From positions 1 through 64,000 of the forward strand of contig NZ_KB905855.1 in assembly GCF_000381065.1 (NCBI RefSeq): a DNA stretch of 64,000 nt. The letters run 5' to 3'. Position numbers and translations under genes: made by a program. The DNA is from Propionispira raffinosivorans DSM 20765 (GTDB lineage: Bacteria > Bacillota > Negativicutes > Selenomonadales > Selenomonadaceae). Below, piece after piece: positions 8,594 through 18,323 of this stretch (positions are counted from its first letter, which is position 1; each line of letters begins with the position of its first letter). Under the pieces are notes generated by a model. It saw only the letters and a program-made list of their open reading frames with translations, had not been told where the DNA came from and did no database searches.

Positions 8594-10081
8594 ATGAAAT
8601 ATAGAAGTACAAGAGGAAATGAGCAGATCTTAAAGTCCGCAGAGGCAATTATTGCTGGTATTGCCGAGGATGGTGGGTTATTCATACCAACGGAGCTGCC
8701 TAAAATAAGTCCTGATTTTTTAAAAAGTTTACTTTCTGCAACGTACCAGGAGTGTGCAGAGAAAATATTGGGTCAATTTTTGACAGATTATACACCAGCG
8801 GAGCTCAAACAATGTGTTGAAAAAGCATATGGAAATTCAAAATTCGATACAGATTTGATAGCGCCTTTGCAAAGCTTTGTCGATCATGAAAATATATTAG
8901 AACTTTGGCATGGTCCAACGAGTGCTTTTAAGGATATGGCTTTGCAGTTATTGCCGCAACTCATGTCAACCGCATTGGTGAAAACTGGCGAAAAGTCTGA
9001 AATTGTGATTTTGGTAGCAACATCCGGTGATACTGGCAAGGCGGCTTTGGAAGGCTTTAAAGATGTAGATCAAATTCGGATTATGGTTTTTTATCCAAAG
9101 GCAGGCGTTAGTAAAATACAGAGGCAGCAAATGGTTACGCAGACAGGTGAAAATGTTGCTGTGGCAGCCGTGACGGGGAATTTTGATGATGCGCAGACAG
9201 GCGTTAAACGAATCTTCAATGATGTAGACTTTAATAAAATGCTCAAAAATCAGGGCTTTCAGTTATCTTCAGCAAATTCGATCAATTGGGGCAGACTTGT
9301 ACCGCAGATTGTCTATTATTTCAATTCCTATGCGCAAATGGTGTCTCACAATAAAATAAAATTCGGTGATTCAATTAATTTTGTTGTACCGACGGGGAAC
9401 TTCGGAAATATTTTGGCGGGGTTTTATGCAAAGTGTATGGGACTGCCAATCAATAAACTCGTTTGTGCATCGAATGCGAATAATGTTTTGACAGATTTTT
9501 TGCGTACTGGTATTTACAATCGACAGCGAGATTTTTTTAAGACCATTACACCCTCGATGGATATTCTTATTTCTAGCAATCTAGAACGTCTTTTATATCA
9601 TATTGGCGGAGGCGATTCAAAACAGATTTGCAGATGGATGAGTCAGCTTGCTGAAGTAGGAAGCTATAATGTTGGAGCTGATTATCTGGCAAAGATTCAA
9701 TCTACTTTTTGGGCCGGCTGGGCAGATGATAAACAAACCGCAGCAAAAATAAAGGCTGTTTATCAGCAGCATAATTATATCGTAGATACGCATACGGCCG
9801 TCGCTTGGCAAGTATCTGATGCATACAAACAAATAACAGAGGATACGACTCCTACGGTAATTGTATCGACGGCAAGTCCATATAAATTCAATGATAGTGT
9901 TCTCGATGCTTTAGCAATTGATAAAAAAAATGCCGATGAATTTGACTTGCTTGATACATTGGCAAAATATAATTCGGCTCCGATTCCAATCGGTTTAGCG
10001 AATTTGCGAACGGCAAAAGTTTTGCATCAACAAATCTGTACAAAGGAAGATATGATAAATATTGTAAAAACAATTTTATAA
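8594..10081 (+). CDS. thrC: Threonine synthase
   Basis: 495 aa; PLP enzyme that converts O-phosphohomoserine to threonine. N-terminal RSTRGNE, then HGPTSAFKDMA with the PLP-binding Lys at about residue 113, the SGDTGKAA phosphate loop, and PTGNFGNI further on. The ATG at 8594 is chosen over an in-frame ATG at 8582 because GGAGG (8584-8588) sits at optimal distance; the earlier ATG would overlap that site. A terminator follows immediately. Other threonine-branch genes (hom, thrB) are not nearby; lysC lies 12 kb downstream. Confidence 0.96.
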   Translation: MKYRSTRGNEQILKSAEAIIAGIAEDGGLFIPTELPKISPDFLKSLLSATYQECAEKILGQFLTDYTPAELKQCVEKAYGNSKFDTDLIAPLQSFVDHENILELWHGPTSAFKDMALQLLPQLMSTALVKTGEKSEIVILVATSGDTGKAALEGFKDVDQIRIMVFYPKAGVSKIQRQQMVTQTGENVAVAAVTGNFDDAQTGVKRIFNDVDFNKMLKNQGFQLSSANSINWGRLVPQIVYYFNSYAQMVSHNKIKFGDSINFVVPTGNFGNILAGFYAKCMGLPINKLVCASNANNVLTDFLRTGIYNRQRDFFKTITPSMDILISSNLERLLYHIGGGDSKQICRWMSQLAEVGSYNVGADYLAKIQSTFWAGWADDKQTAAKIKAVYQQHNYIVDTHTAVAWQVSDAYKQITEDTTPTVIVSTASPYKFNDSVLDALAIDKKNADEFDLLDTLAKYNSAPIPIGLANLRTAKVLHQQICTKEDMINIVKTIL

Positions 10082-10100
10082 GTAAATTGTATCATTCTAG

Positions 10101-10134
10101 AAATAGAGACCGTCTTGTGACGGGCTCTATTTTT
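10101..10134 (+). terminator. Terminator after thrC
   Basis: 14-bp stem AAATAGAGACCGTC/GACGGGCTCTATTT with one mismatch, TTGT loop and T-run, 20 nt after the thrC stop. Confidence 0.85.
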
Positions 10135-10274
10135 ATCTGCAAGAAAATAGAGAATATATTGAAAACTTGAAAAATTTAGCAGGGATTTACTTCTTAATGG
10201 AGAAAACTTAACTATATAATACATGTGAGTAATCGTATTATGACTATATTATTAGATATGAGGGGTTGACTGAC

Positions 10275-11858
10275 ATGGGAATTAGTTTATCAAGACAAAA
10301 ATCAAGCCACGATCTTTTAGCTGGGGCGCGTAGAGTTTCGCATGATTTAAGCGTAGTCGAGTTAATCGAAGAAGCCGTTAAAAATCAGGAAGGGGTACTT
10401 TCCGACACAGGCGCGCTTTGTGTTACGACAGGGAAGCATACTGGACGTTCGCCAAAAGATAAATTTATTGTCGATACGCCAGCTGTTCATGAATTGATTA
10501 GCTGGACGAACAATACGCCTTGCAGTGAAGATACATTTAATCGTTTATATGCGAAGATGAAAAAGTATGGGGAAGATCATCAGCTTTATGTAACCGATGT
10601 TTATGCTGGTGCTGATTTGGAAAATCGTTTACAGGTTAAATTTATTAATGAATTAGCCTGGCAGCATTTATTCATTAAACAGCTGTTTATCAAACCGGAA
10701 AAGAAACCGAGTGAAAAAGAAGGCTTTACGGTTGTTTGTATGCCGGGTGTTATGGCAGATCCTGTTGAAGATAAAACCCATTCGGAAACTTTTATCATTT
10801 TAAATTTTGATAAAAAAATGGTGCTTATTGGTGGTGGTCGTTATGCTGGTGAAATGAAAAAATCAATTTTCTCGGTAATGAATTACATATTACCACAAAA
10901 AGGGATTTTATCGATGCATTGTTCGGCAAATGTAGGCAAAGATGGAAATTCAGCCCTTTTCTTTGGTTTGAGTGGTACAGGAAAGACTACTTTATCAGCA
11001 GATCCAAATCGTAATCTTATTGGTGATGATGAACATGGTTGGAGTGATGAGGGGATCTTCAATATTGAAGGTGGCTGTTATGCAAAATGTATTAAATTAA
11101 CGGAAGACTCCGAACCAGAAATTTTCCGTGCGATAAAGTATGGTACAGTTTTGGAAAATGTTCATATTCAGGATAAAACAAGACATGCAGATTATTTTGA
11201 TACACGCTATACGGAAAATACAAGAACGGCATATCCACTCGATTTTATTCCGAATGCTGTCCATCCAAGTATTGCAGAGCATCCGACAGCCATTATTTTC
11301 CTTACAGCAGATGCTTTTGGCGTGCTGCCACCAATTTCAAAACTTACGAAAGAGCAGGCTATGTATCATTTCTTATCAGGATATACGAGTAAAGTAGCTG
11401 GTACAGAACGCGGTATTACGGAACCTCAGGCAACTTTCTCTATTGGTTTTGGTGAACCGTTTTTACCATTGTCACCACTTAAATATGCAAGATTATTAGG
11501 TGAAAAAATCGATAAATTCAACACCCATGTATATCTACTAAATACTGGTTGGTCTGGTGGTCCCTATGGTGTAGGTCGCAGGATGGACTTGAAATATACA
11601 AGAGCTATGGTTACGGCTGCACTCGATGGTAAGCTGGATGATGTGGACTGGGAAATAGATCCGATCTTCCAAGTGGCTATCCCGGCATCTTGTCCGGATG
11701 TGCCAACAGAAATATTGAAACCATCGAATACTTGGAATAATAAGAAAGATTATAAGATCCAGGCAAAAAAACTAGCAAAACGCTTTGCCGAAAATGTTGA
11801 AAAATTTAAAGGTGCAATGCCGGATGATATATTAAATGCTGGACCTAAAGTAGAATAG
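10275..11858 (+). CDS. pckA: Phosphoenolpyruvate carboxykinase (ATP)
   Basis: 527 aa; interconverts oxaloacetate plus ATP and PEP, CO2 plus ADP. In anaerobes of this kind it often works towards oxaloacetate. Motifs: GRSPKDKF substrate loop near residue 60, P-loop GLSGTGKTT at 231-239, GDDEHGW metal-binding motif, and the C-terminal NTGWSGGPYGVG. ATG 10275 is preferred over an in-frame TTG at 10266 because AGGGG (10261-10265) is 9 nt upstream. A TATAAT at 10215-10220 may be its -10 box. It stands alone between two terminators. Confidence 0.97.
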   Translation: MGISLSRQKSSHDLLAGARRVSHDLSVVELIEEAVKNQEGVLSDTGALCVTTGKHTGRSPKDKFIVDTPAVHELISWTNNTPCSEDTFNRLYAKMKKYGEDHQLYVTDVYAGADLENRLQVKFINELAWQHLFIKQLFIKPEKKPSEKEGFTVVCMPGVMADPVEDKTHSETFIILNFDKKMVLIGGGRYAGEMKKSIFSVMNYILPQKGILSMHCSANVGKDGNSALFFGLSGTGKTTLSADPNRNLIGDDEHGWSDEGIFNIEGGCYAKCIKLTEDSEPEIFRAIKYGTVLENVHIQDKTRHADYFDTRYTENTRTAYPLDFIPNAVHPSIAEHPTAIIFLTADAFGVLPPISKLTKEQAMYHFLSGYTSKVAGTERGITEPQATFSIGFGEPFLPLSPLKYARLLGEKIDKFNTHVYLLNTGWSGGPYGVGRRMDLKYTRAMVTAALDGKLDDVDWEIDPIFQVAIPASCPDVPTEILKPSNTWNNKKDYKIQAKKLAKRFAENVEKFKGAMPDDILNAGPKVE

Positions 11859-11861
11859 AGG

Positions 11862-11923
11862 AAGAGTAAGATATAAAAAGACGATGCCGTCAATTCAGCA
11901 TCGTCTTTTTATATCTTACTCTT
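11862..11923. terminator. Long bidirectional terminator after pckA
   Basis: A perfect 26-bp stem (11862-11887 with 11898-11923) and a 10-nt loop. The inner AAAAAGACGATGC/GCATCGTCTTTTT supplies A- and T-runs for both directions. It separates the convergent pckA and zinc-ribbon genes. Confidence 0.9.
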
Positions 11924-11934
11924 ATATTTGGGCG

Positions 11935-11958
11935 AAAAAAAAGACCCGAAGGTCTTTT
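11935..11958 (-). terminator. Terminator of the zinc-ribbon gene
   Basis: AAAAGACC-CGAA-GGTCTTTT preceded by an A-run on the + strand (T-run on the - strand), 13 nt beyond the reverse gene's stop. Confidence 0.8.
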
Positions 11959-11970
11959 AAATTTCAAAAA

Positions 11971-12252
11971 TTAACGTCTGCCCTGGAAGCAATCGCGACA
12001 GTAAACAGGTTTTCCTTCAGTAGGTCTGAAAGGAACTTTAGTTTCTGTGCCACATTCGCTGCAGATAGCAGTGAACATTTCACGTTGTGGACGTGCATTA
12101 CCATTTGATGCTTTTCTTGCTGCACGACACTGTGGGCAGCGAGCAGGTTTATTTTCAAAACCTTTTTCAGCATAAAATTCTTGTTCTGAAACTGTGAATG
12201 CGAATTCTGTTCCGCAATCTTTACATGTAAGTTGTTCGTCTTGGTAGGCCAT
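11971..12252 (-). CDS. Small protein with two zinc-ribbon motifs
   Basis: 93 aa with four CxxC pairs: CKDC (10-13), CPQC (39-42), CSEC (64-67) and CRDC (85-88), consistent with two treble-clef/zinc-ribbon folds. The N-terminal half has the family pattern FYAEKGF...RCPQCR of the small zinc-ribbon proteins common in Clostridia and Negativicutes; their function is not established. It has an excellent promoter (12365-12393) and ribosome binding site (TAGGAGG). The leader can pair with that site (see the hairpin entry). Confidence 0.9.
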   Translation of the reverse strand: MAYQDEQLTCKDCGTEFAFTVSEQEFYAEKGFENKPARCPQCRAARKASNGNARPQREMFTAICSECGTETKVPFRPTEGKPVYCRDCFQGRR

Positions 12253-12257
12253 TATAT

Positions 12258-12309
12258 AACCAACCTCCTATTTTTTATTAGTCACCATAAATGTGCTGGT
12301 AAGTTGGTT
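12258..12309 (-). promoter_or_regulatory. Leader hairpin that could cover the ribosome binding site
   Basis: On the - strand transcript, AACCAACTT (+ coordinates 12301-12309) can pair over nine positions (one G-U) with AGGTTGGTT (12258-12266). The latter contains the last three bases of the GGAGG ribosome binding site of the zinc-ribbon gene. This is base complementarity only; regulation is inferred. Confidence 0.4.
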
Positions 12310-12364
12310 GGGTAATTGAGCTACACAAGCCATCTAAAAGCAATTCATTGAGTTACTATAATTT

Positions 12365-12393
12365 AGTATAACGTAACAGGTATAAAATGTCAA
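12365..12393 (-). promoter_or_regulatory. Promoter of the zinc-ribbon gene
   Basis: Read on the - strand: TTGACA (12388-12393), 17-nt spacer, TATACT (12365-12370). Near-consensus, leaving a leader of about 105 nt before the start codon. Confidence 0.88.
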
Positions 12394-12433
12394 GGAATTC
12401 TTTTAAATAAAATTGACTGCTTATTATTTAGTA

Positions 12434-14290
12434 TCATTTTAGTAAAAATGTTTCGAGTTCATCGAGTCGTTTTGAAAATTTTTCTAGTGTGATTTCAAGC
12501 GGTTTTGGTGTCGTCATGTTAACACCGGCCTGACGTAATAAATTAATGGAGTAATCAGAGCCACCACTTTGTAGGTATTGTAAATAACGTTTTTGTGCAA
12601 TAGGTCCTTCTGTTTGTAATTGCTCTGCTAAGGTTGTTGCCGCAGCATAACCTGTAGCATATTGGTAGACATAAAATGGACGGTAAAAATGTGGGATACG
12701 CGCCCATTCGATTTTAAGTTCAGGGTCGATTATGATATCATTACCATAATAAGCAGTATTGAGTGCTGTCCAGATCGTCTCAAGAGCATCTGCTGTAAGG
12801 GCTTCACCAATTTCTGCTTTTGCATGTGCGATTTTTTCGAATTCGGCAAAAAGTGCCTGACGATATACCGTTGTGCGGACTTGTTCTAAATATTGGTTAA
12901 TAAAATAAATCCGTTTTTCTGGTTCTTTGACGATATGGAGCATATGATCCAAAAGTAGATTTTCATTGGTAGTAGAAGCGACTTCCGCACAAAAAATAGT
13001 GTATTCTGAGTTGATATAGTCTTGCTTTTGGCTGCTGTAAAAACTGTGCATGGCATGTCCGAGCTCGTGTGCCAGTGTAGAAACAGCATTATAACTGTCA
13101 TCGTAATTTAGGAGAACAAATGGATGCAGACCGTACACTCCCCAAGAATAAGCACCATTGCGTTTCCCTTGATTTTCGTAAATATCGATCCAGCCGTTAT
13201 TTACGCCATTTAATAAATCTTTGATATAGGTTTGTCCTAGTGGCTGTAAACTGTCAATGACGAGACTTAGACCGTCTTCATACGGAAATACAGTTTTTAG
13301 TTCAGGAACAATCGGTGTATACAAGTCATACATATGAATTTGATCCAGTTGCAAGACTTTTTTCTTTAATGCAACATAACGATGCATTTGGGCAAAGTTT
13401 TTGTGAATGGTATCAATTACGTTTGTATAGACACTAGCTGGAATGTTGTTGTTATCAAGGGCCGCTTCCAGTGTAGACTGGTATTTTCGCGTTTTTGCTT
13501 GAAACATAGTACTGTTTATATTGGCACTATATGTCGTGGCGAGCGTATTACGGAAAGATGAATACGTATTGAATAGATTTTTGAAAGCATCATGACGGAC
13601 TTCACGATTGGTTGAACGAATCAATTGATTGTAGCGACCTTCCGTCAGGGGTGCTTTTTGACCGGATTCGGTTATTGTTTCAGGAAATTTAAGATCCGCA
13701 TTTGTGAAAATAGTAAAAATATTCATGGCAGATTGGCGCAGCTCACTGGTTTTCGCGAATAATTCTTCTTCTATTGGAGATAATATATGACTTTTTTGTC
13801 GCAGCATATTCTTTATATAGAAAGAATATGCTGAAAGTTCGGGTCTGCTTCCAATTAGAGTAAGTAAGGTTTCGGCTGGTAGCGCTAAAAGTTCTGGTTC
13901 AATAAATGCCTGTGCGCTGGCGTCATCACTGAGTAGTGTCGTTACTTGAGCCGTCATTGCTTGATAAGCGGCATTGGTGGCATCCGTATCGCGATTCATA
14001 CGAGCATAAGCAAATAAAGAGCTGAGTTTGATATCGACTTCATCGCGCAGCCTAAAGCATTGTAGTAAATCGTTAGCATTGTTGAGTTTACCTTTAAAAG
14101 CCTCAAAGTGTAGGATTTGTTCCTTTAGTTTTTCATAATCAGCTTGAAAAGCTTGATCATTTGGATAAATATCATGTAAGCTCCATTTGAATTTTGCTTC
14201 GATTTTATCGCGTGTTGCTACAGGTGCAGCAGATGTCGTATCGGTCGCAGACAAGTTCATTCGGTCGCTGAGTTTATATAGTAGATTCAT
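12434..14290 (-). CDS. pepF: Oligoendopeptidase F, M3 metallopeptidase
   Basis: 618 aa, matching PepF. It is a cytoplasmic zinc endopeptidase that cuts short peptides. The zinc site is HELGH at 408-412 with a further glutamate downstream in FCAEVAST. The C-terminal FYRPFYVYQYATGYAAA stretch is a signature of the family. The ribosome binding site AAGGAG is about 8 nt before the ATG. No terminator is obvious between it and the zinc-ribbon promoter, so readthrough into that gene is possible. Confidence 0.96.
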   Translation of the reverse strand: MNLLYKLSDRMNLSATDTTSAAPVATRDKIEAKFKWSLHDIYPNDQAFQADYEKLKEQILHFEAFKGKLNNANDLLQCFRLRDEVDIKLSSLFAYARMNRDTDATNAAYQAMTAQVTTLLSDDASAQAFIEPELLALPAETLLTLIGSRPELSAYSFYIKNMLRQKSHILSPIEEELFAKTSELRQSAMNIFTIFTNADLKFPETITESGQKAPLTEGRYNQLIRSTNREVRHDAFKNLFNTYSSFRNTLATTYSANINSTMFQAKTRKYQSTLEAALDNNNIPASVYTNVIDTIHKNFAQMHRYVALKKKVLQLDQIHMYDLYTPIVPELKTVFPYEDGLSLVIDSLQPLGQTYIKDLLNGVNNGWIDIYENQGKRNGAYSWGVYGLHPFVLLNYDDSYNAVSTLAHELGHAMHSFYSSQKQDYINSEYTIFCAEVASTTNENLLLDHMLHIVKEPEKRIYFINQYLEQVRTTVYRQALFAEFEKIAHAKAEIGEALTADALETIWTALNTAYYGNDIIIDPELKIEWARIPHFYRPFYVYQYATGYAAATTLAEQLQTEGPIAQKRYLQYLQSGGSDYSINLLRQAGVNMTTPKPLEITLEKFSKRLDELETFLLK

Positions 14291-14426
14291 AGGCTTCTCC
14301 TTTTATTATAGAAATCAAAATTTCAACTGTCATTAATTATATCACCAAATAGCTGGTAATATTATTTTTTTCTCAGTATAATTGTAGAAGTGACATTTGC
14401 AATCGTAAAATTAATGAGGTGAAAAA

Positions 14427-16151
14427 TTGAAAGTTCTTTTAACGACGTTGAATGCAAAATATACACATTCTTCGTTAGCACTGAGGTATTTGAAAGACTA
14501 TTGTCAAGATGTTTGTGAACTGGAATTGTTGGAATTTAGTATTAATAATCAGCTTTTAGATATGCTGGGACAGATTTATGAGACAAAACCAGATTGTATT
14601 GGCTTTGCTTGTTATATATGGAATATTGATCTTACGCAAAAACTGATTCAATTGGTGCATAAAACATTACCAAATTGTAAAATTATCTGCGGCGGTCCAG
14701 AGGTCTCATATGAGCCGCGTGAATTTATGCTGGGTATGCCTGAAGTGGATTATGTTATCCAAGGAGAAGGCGAAGTTACACTGCATACATTATTGGATCA
14801 ATTAAAACATGGCGAAGTCTCAGAGGCTATAACGGCCGTTACGCGGCGTGATAGAAATGGTGATGTTTTGGAAGGACATGCTATTGTTGTGGATGATTTG
14901 AATACATTGCCTTTTCCGTATCATGATCAAGATATGAAAGCTTTAGCCGATAAAATTATTTACTATGAAAGTTCGCGCGGTTGTCCTTTTTCTTGTCAAT
15001 ATTGTTTGTCTTGTGCGACAAAAGGGGTTCGTTTTTTAGATATAGAGCGGGTGTTGGGGGAGTTACAATTTTTTATTCGACATAATGTACGGCAGGTTAA
15101 GTTTGTTGATCGTACTTTTAATGCAAAAAAGTCACACTTTATGCCTATTTTAGAATTTTTGGCACAAGCGGACTGTCAGACGAATTTTCATTTTGAAATT
15201 GCTGTAGATTATATGGACGCGGATGTTTTAGCGGTGCTCAAACAAATGCCTGTCAGGCGAGTGCAGCTTGAAATTGGTATTCAGTCGACAAATGAAATTA
15301 CCCTAAAACAAGTTTGTCGTGTGAACCATTGGGATGATATTGTGCATAATATTACAACAATACTTGGTTTTCACAATATGCATTTGCATGTTGATTTGAT
15401 TATTGGTTTACCAAATGAAGACCTGGTGTCTTTTGCTCGTTCTTTTAACGAAGTCTATGCATTAAAACCGGATATGCTGCAAATTGGATTCTTGAAAATG
15501 CTTAAAGGTGCAGGTATTACTGCCATGGCAAAAGAACATGGTTATGTATTTATGAATATGGCACCATATCAGGTCTTGTCCAATACGTATATGTCCTATG
15601 GAGAAATCCGTATGCTGCATACATTTGAAGATGTTTTTGAACGGTATTATAATGCGGGTCGGTTTCGAAATACGATCCAGTATGTTATTTCAATGCTAGG
15701 CGGAGACGCTTTTGCTTTTTATGAAAAATTGACCTGCTATTGGGAAAAGAGACAATTCCATCTGATTGCTCATACAACAAAGTCACTGTATCAATATCTG
15801 TATGATTTTTGTCAGACTCTGGATTTTTTGTCGATTCAACCTATAGAGCAGCTTTTATTGTTTGATGCATTGCTAGCAGATCATGGATCGATAAGACCTT
15901 TGTTTTTGCCCTGGAATCAGGATACGTATCAAGAAGAAACTTCTGCTTTTTGGCGTGGCGATGAGGCCCAAAACTATATTTTAGAATATGCTTTTACAAA
16001 TTGGCGTGATTTGAAGAAAAAATACCATATTGAAGTGTTTGCGATTGATATAATAATGTTGATCAATTCAGGAAAAGTAATTCAAGAGCCAACTGCAGTG
16101 TTATTTCGTTTTGCTGAAGGCGAGACTTCTTATCAAAAAATTGTATTGTAA
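14427..16151 (+). CDS. B12-binding-domain radical SAM protein (DUF4080-type)
   Basis: 574 aa. Residues ~1-140 form a cobalamin-binding-like Rossmann domain (GFACYIWN, ICGGPEVS). The radical SAM domain follows with the 4Fe-4S motif CPFSCQYC (Cys186, 190, 193), and the C-terminal ~200 residues resemble DUF4080. The substrate is unknown; the domain order is that of cobalamin-dependent radical SAM enzymes that methylate or rearrange unactivated carbons. TTG start at 14427, with GAGGTG at 14416-14421. Only 23 nt separate it from the next radical SAM gene, so they probably form an operon. Confidence 0.9.
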   Translation: MKVLLTTLNAKYTHSSLALRYLKDYCQDVCELELLEFSINNQLLDMLGQIYETKPDCIGFACYIWNIDLTQKLIQLVHKTLPNCKIICGGPEVSYEPREFMLGMPEVDYVIQGEGEVTLHTLLDQLKHGEVSEAITAVTRRDRNGDVLEGHAIVVDDLNTLPFPYHDQDMKALADKIIYYESSRGCPFSCQYCLSCATKGVRFLDIERVLGELQFFIRHNVRQVKFVDRTFNAKKSHFMPILEFLAQADCQTNFHFEIAVDYMDADVLAVLKQMPVRRVQLEIGIQSTNEITLKQVCRVNHWDDIVHNITTILGFHNMHLHVDLIIGLPNEDLVSFARSFNEVYALKPDMLQIGFLKMLKGAGITAMAKEHGYVFMNMAPYQVLSNTYMSYGEIRMLHTFEDVFERYYNAGRFRNTIQYVISMLGGDAFAFYEKLTCYWEKRQFHLIAHTTKSLYQYLYDFCQTLDFLSIQPIEQLLLFDALLADHGSIRPLFLPWNQDTYQEETSAFWRGDEAQNYILEYAFTNWRDLKKKYHIEVFAIDIIMLINSGKVIQEPTAVLFRFAEGETSYQKIVL

Positions 16152-16174
16152 ATTGAGGAGATTGATTGTAGCAC

Positions 16175-17116
16175 ATGGTATATAATGTTTATTCCGATTA
16201 TTTAAAAGATCGTTATGGTGAAAAAGTTTATAAGCTGCCGATTGGTCTTCCTGTAACTTGTCCCAATCGGGATGGTGCTTGTGGTATCGATGGCTGTACA
16301 TTTTGTGGGGAAATCGGTGCAGGTTATGAAAATTTACCGGCTGACATGACGGTAACGCAGCAAATTGATATTAATAAAGCCCATATTATTCCAAAATATA
16401 AAGCGAAAAAATTCATCCCTTATTTTCAGAATTTCAGTAATACGTATTTGCCGGTAGAAGAGCTGAAAAACTATGTAGAAGAAGCTTGTCAGGATGATGT
16501 AGTGGCGATTTATATTGCGACACGTCCAGATTGTATCCATGATACGTATTTGGCGATGCTACAAAAAATAAAAGAAGAAAGACATGTTGATATTTGTCTG
16601 GAACTTGGGCTGCAGAGCGTTAATTATCATTCGCTGCAAAAAATCAATCGTGGGCATACGGTGGCTGAATTTATTGATGCAAGCCTTCGGATCAAAAACT
16701 ATGGACTGGACACTTGTGCACACTTGATTTTAAATCTGCCGTGGGATGATAAACTGGATGTGATTGAAGCGGCCAAAATACTTTCGGCCCTTAAAATCGA
16801 TCAGGTTAAACTGCATGCTTTATATATTGTTAAAGGCACTAAAATGGCGGAGCAATATCAAGCAGGGCTATTGAATTTAATTTCCTGTGAAGAATATCAA
16901 GAACGCGTAATTACTTTTTTGGAATATCTGGATAAGAATATTGTTATTCAGCGGATCATTGGCCGAGCCCCAGAGGCGAATACACTTTTTAGTAATTGGC
17001 ATACTGGCTGGTGGAAAATCCGTGATACGATTATCAAGACCATGGAAGATCGCGGCATTTCACAAGGGCAGTGCTGTACTTATTTAAATGGGGCAGCTGT
17101 GCGAAAATTTATATAA
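16175..17116 (+). CDS. Radical SAM protein, TIGR01212/YtqA type
   Basis: 313 aa. The cluster motif has an extended spacing (Cys29, then Cys41 and Cys44 in GCTFCG), the hallmark of this radical SAM family. An additional Cys36 lies between. Family members are conserved but their substrate is not established; an Elp3-like relationship has been noted. A stop codon two codons upstream fixes the ATG. It is downstream of the B12-type radical SAM gene, with a strong terminator after it. Confidence 0.9.
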   Translation: MVYNVYSDYLKDRYGEKVYKLPIGLPVTCPNRDGACGIDGCTFCGEIGAGYENLPADMTVTQQIDINKAHIIPKYKAKKFIPYFQNFSNTYLPVEELKNYVEEACQDDVVAIYIATRPDCIHDTYLAMLQKIKEERHVDICLELGLQSVNYHSLQKINRGHTVAEFIDASLRIKNYGLDTCAHLILNLPWDDKLDVIEAAKILSALKIDQVKLHALYIVKGTKMAEQYQAGLLNLISCEEYQERVITFLEYLDKNIVIQRIIGRAPEANTLFSNWHTGWWKIRDTIIKTMEDRGISQGQCCTYLNGAAVRKFI

Positions 17117-17122
17117 GAATGG

Positions 17123-17170
17123 AAAAACGGCGGAATACATTGTAGCTATACGATGTATTCCGCCGTTTTT
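17123..17170 (+). terminator. Terminator after the radical SAM operon
   Basis: Stem AAAACGGCGGAATACAT paired with ATGTATTCCGCCGTTTT, about a 14-nt loop, then T-run; 6 nt after the stop codon. Confidence 0.9.
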
Positions 17171-17180
17171 GTGTAAAATA

Positions 17181-17207
17181 AAAGACCAGGAAAAGTCCCG
17201 GTCCTTT
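17181..17207 (-). terminator. Probable terminator of fba
   Basis: Imperfect hairpin AAAGACCAGG/CCCGGTCCTTT just beyond the fba stop, with a T-rich tail on the - strand (AAATAAAA on +). Confidence 0.5.
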
Positions 17208-17222
17208 ATTGAAATTTATGAA

Positions 17223-18158
17223 TTAAGCTTTGCCGTTAGAACCAAGTACGTTTACGATTTTAGCTTTTACTAATTCTTTAACGTAGGCTCTAGCAGGAGA
17301 TAAATATTGTCTTGGGTCGAAATGGTCTGGGTGAGCAAATAAATGTTCACGAATACCAGCAGTTAATGCAAGACGTAAGTCGGAATCAATATTGATTTTG
17401 CAGACAGCCATTTTAGCAGCCTGACGCAACATATCTTCTGGAATACCAATTGCATCAGCCATTTTACCACCATTTTTATTGATGATATCGACATATTTAG
17501 GAATAACAGAAGAAGCACCATGTAAAACGATTGGGAAATTAGGAAGACGTTTTTCAACTTCTTCTAATATATCAAAACGTAATTTTGGTTTCTGACCAGG
17601 TTTGAACTTAAAAGCGCCATGGCTTGTACCAATAGCAATTGCTAAGGAATCTACACCAGTGCTTTTAACAAATTCTTCAACTTGTTCAGGTTGTGTGTAC
17701 GAAGCATTTTCAGCAGATACATTGACATCATCTTCGATACCTGCTAATTGACCAAGTTCACCTTCGACTGTTACATTGTGTTTATGAGCATATTCAACAA
17801 CACGTTTTGTTAATTCAATGTTGTCTTTGAAGCTGTGATGGGAACCATCAATCATAACGGAACTAAATCCGCCATCGATACAAGATTTGCAAGTTTCAAA
17901 ATCTGCACCATGGTCTAAATGAAGAGCGATAGGAAGATTGGTATCTTCTAAAGCGGCTTCAACCAATTTTACCAGATAAATATGTTTTGCATATTTTCTT
18001 GCTCCAGCGGAGACCTGTAAAATGATAGGAGCGTTTTCTTCTTTAGCTGCTTCTGTGATTGCTTGGACAATTTCCATGTTGTTAACATTGAAAGCACCAA
18101 TCGCATAACCGCCTTTGTATGCTTTTTCGAACATTTCTTTTGTTGAAACTAATGGCAT
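17223..18158 (-). CDS. fba: Class II fructose-bisphosphate aldolase
   Basis: 311 aa; zinc-dependent cleavage of fructose 1,6-bisphosphate into DHAP and glyceraldehyde 3-phosphate in glycolysis and gluconeogenesis. The motif HLDHG places catalytic Asp82 and zinc ligand His83; VMIDGSHHSF and the phosphate-binding HGASSV are clear. The start is placed at the ATG after TTAGGGGGTAATAAA (MPLVSTKEM); an upstream in-frame ATG would add 35 residues foreign to the family. It is transcribed alone or with the upstream RluA gene, 165 nt away on the same strand. Confidence 0.97.
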   Translation of the reverse strand: MPLVSTKEMFEKAYKGGYAIGAFNVNNMEIVQAITEAAKEENAPIILQVSAGARKYAKHIYLVKLVEAALEDTNLPIALHLDHGADFETCKSCIDGGFSSVMIDGSHHSFKDNIELTKRVVEYAHKHNVTVEGELGQLAGIEDDVNVSAENASYTQPEQVEEFVKSTGVDSLAIAIGTSHGAFKFKPGQKPKLRFDILEEVEKRLPNFPIVLHGASSVIPKYVDIINKNGGKMADAIGIPEDMLRQAAKMAVCKINIDSDLRLALTAGIREHLFAHPDHFDPRQYLSPARAYVKELVKAKIVNVLGSNGKA

Positions 18159-18323
18159 TTTATTACCCCCTAAGTAAAATATATATATATTACTAACAAA
18201 TTCATTATACCACATTCTTGGGAATTTGTAGTGCATACTTAACTTAAGATACCGTAAAATCAAATTATTTTCAATAGAAAATCAAATAAGTTCTTGAAAA
18301 AATTACAAATAATAGAAAATAAG

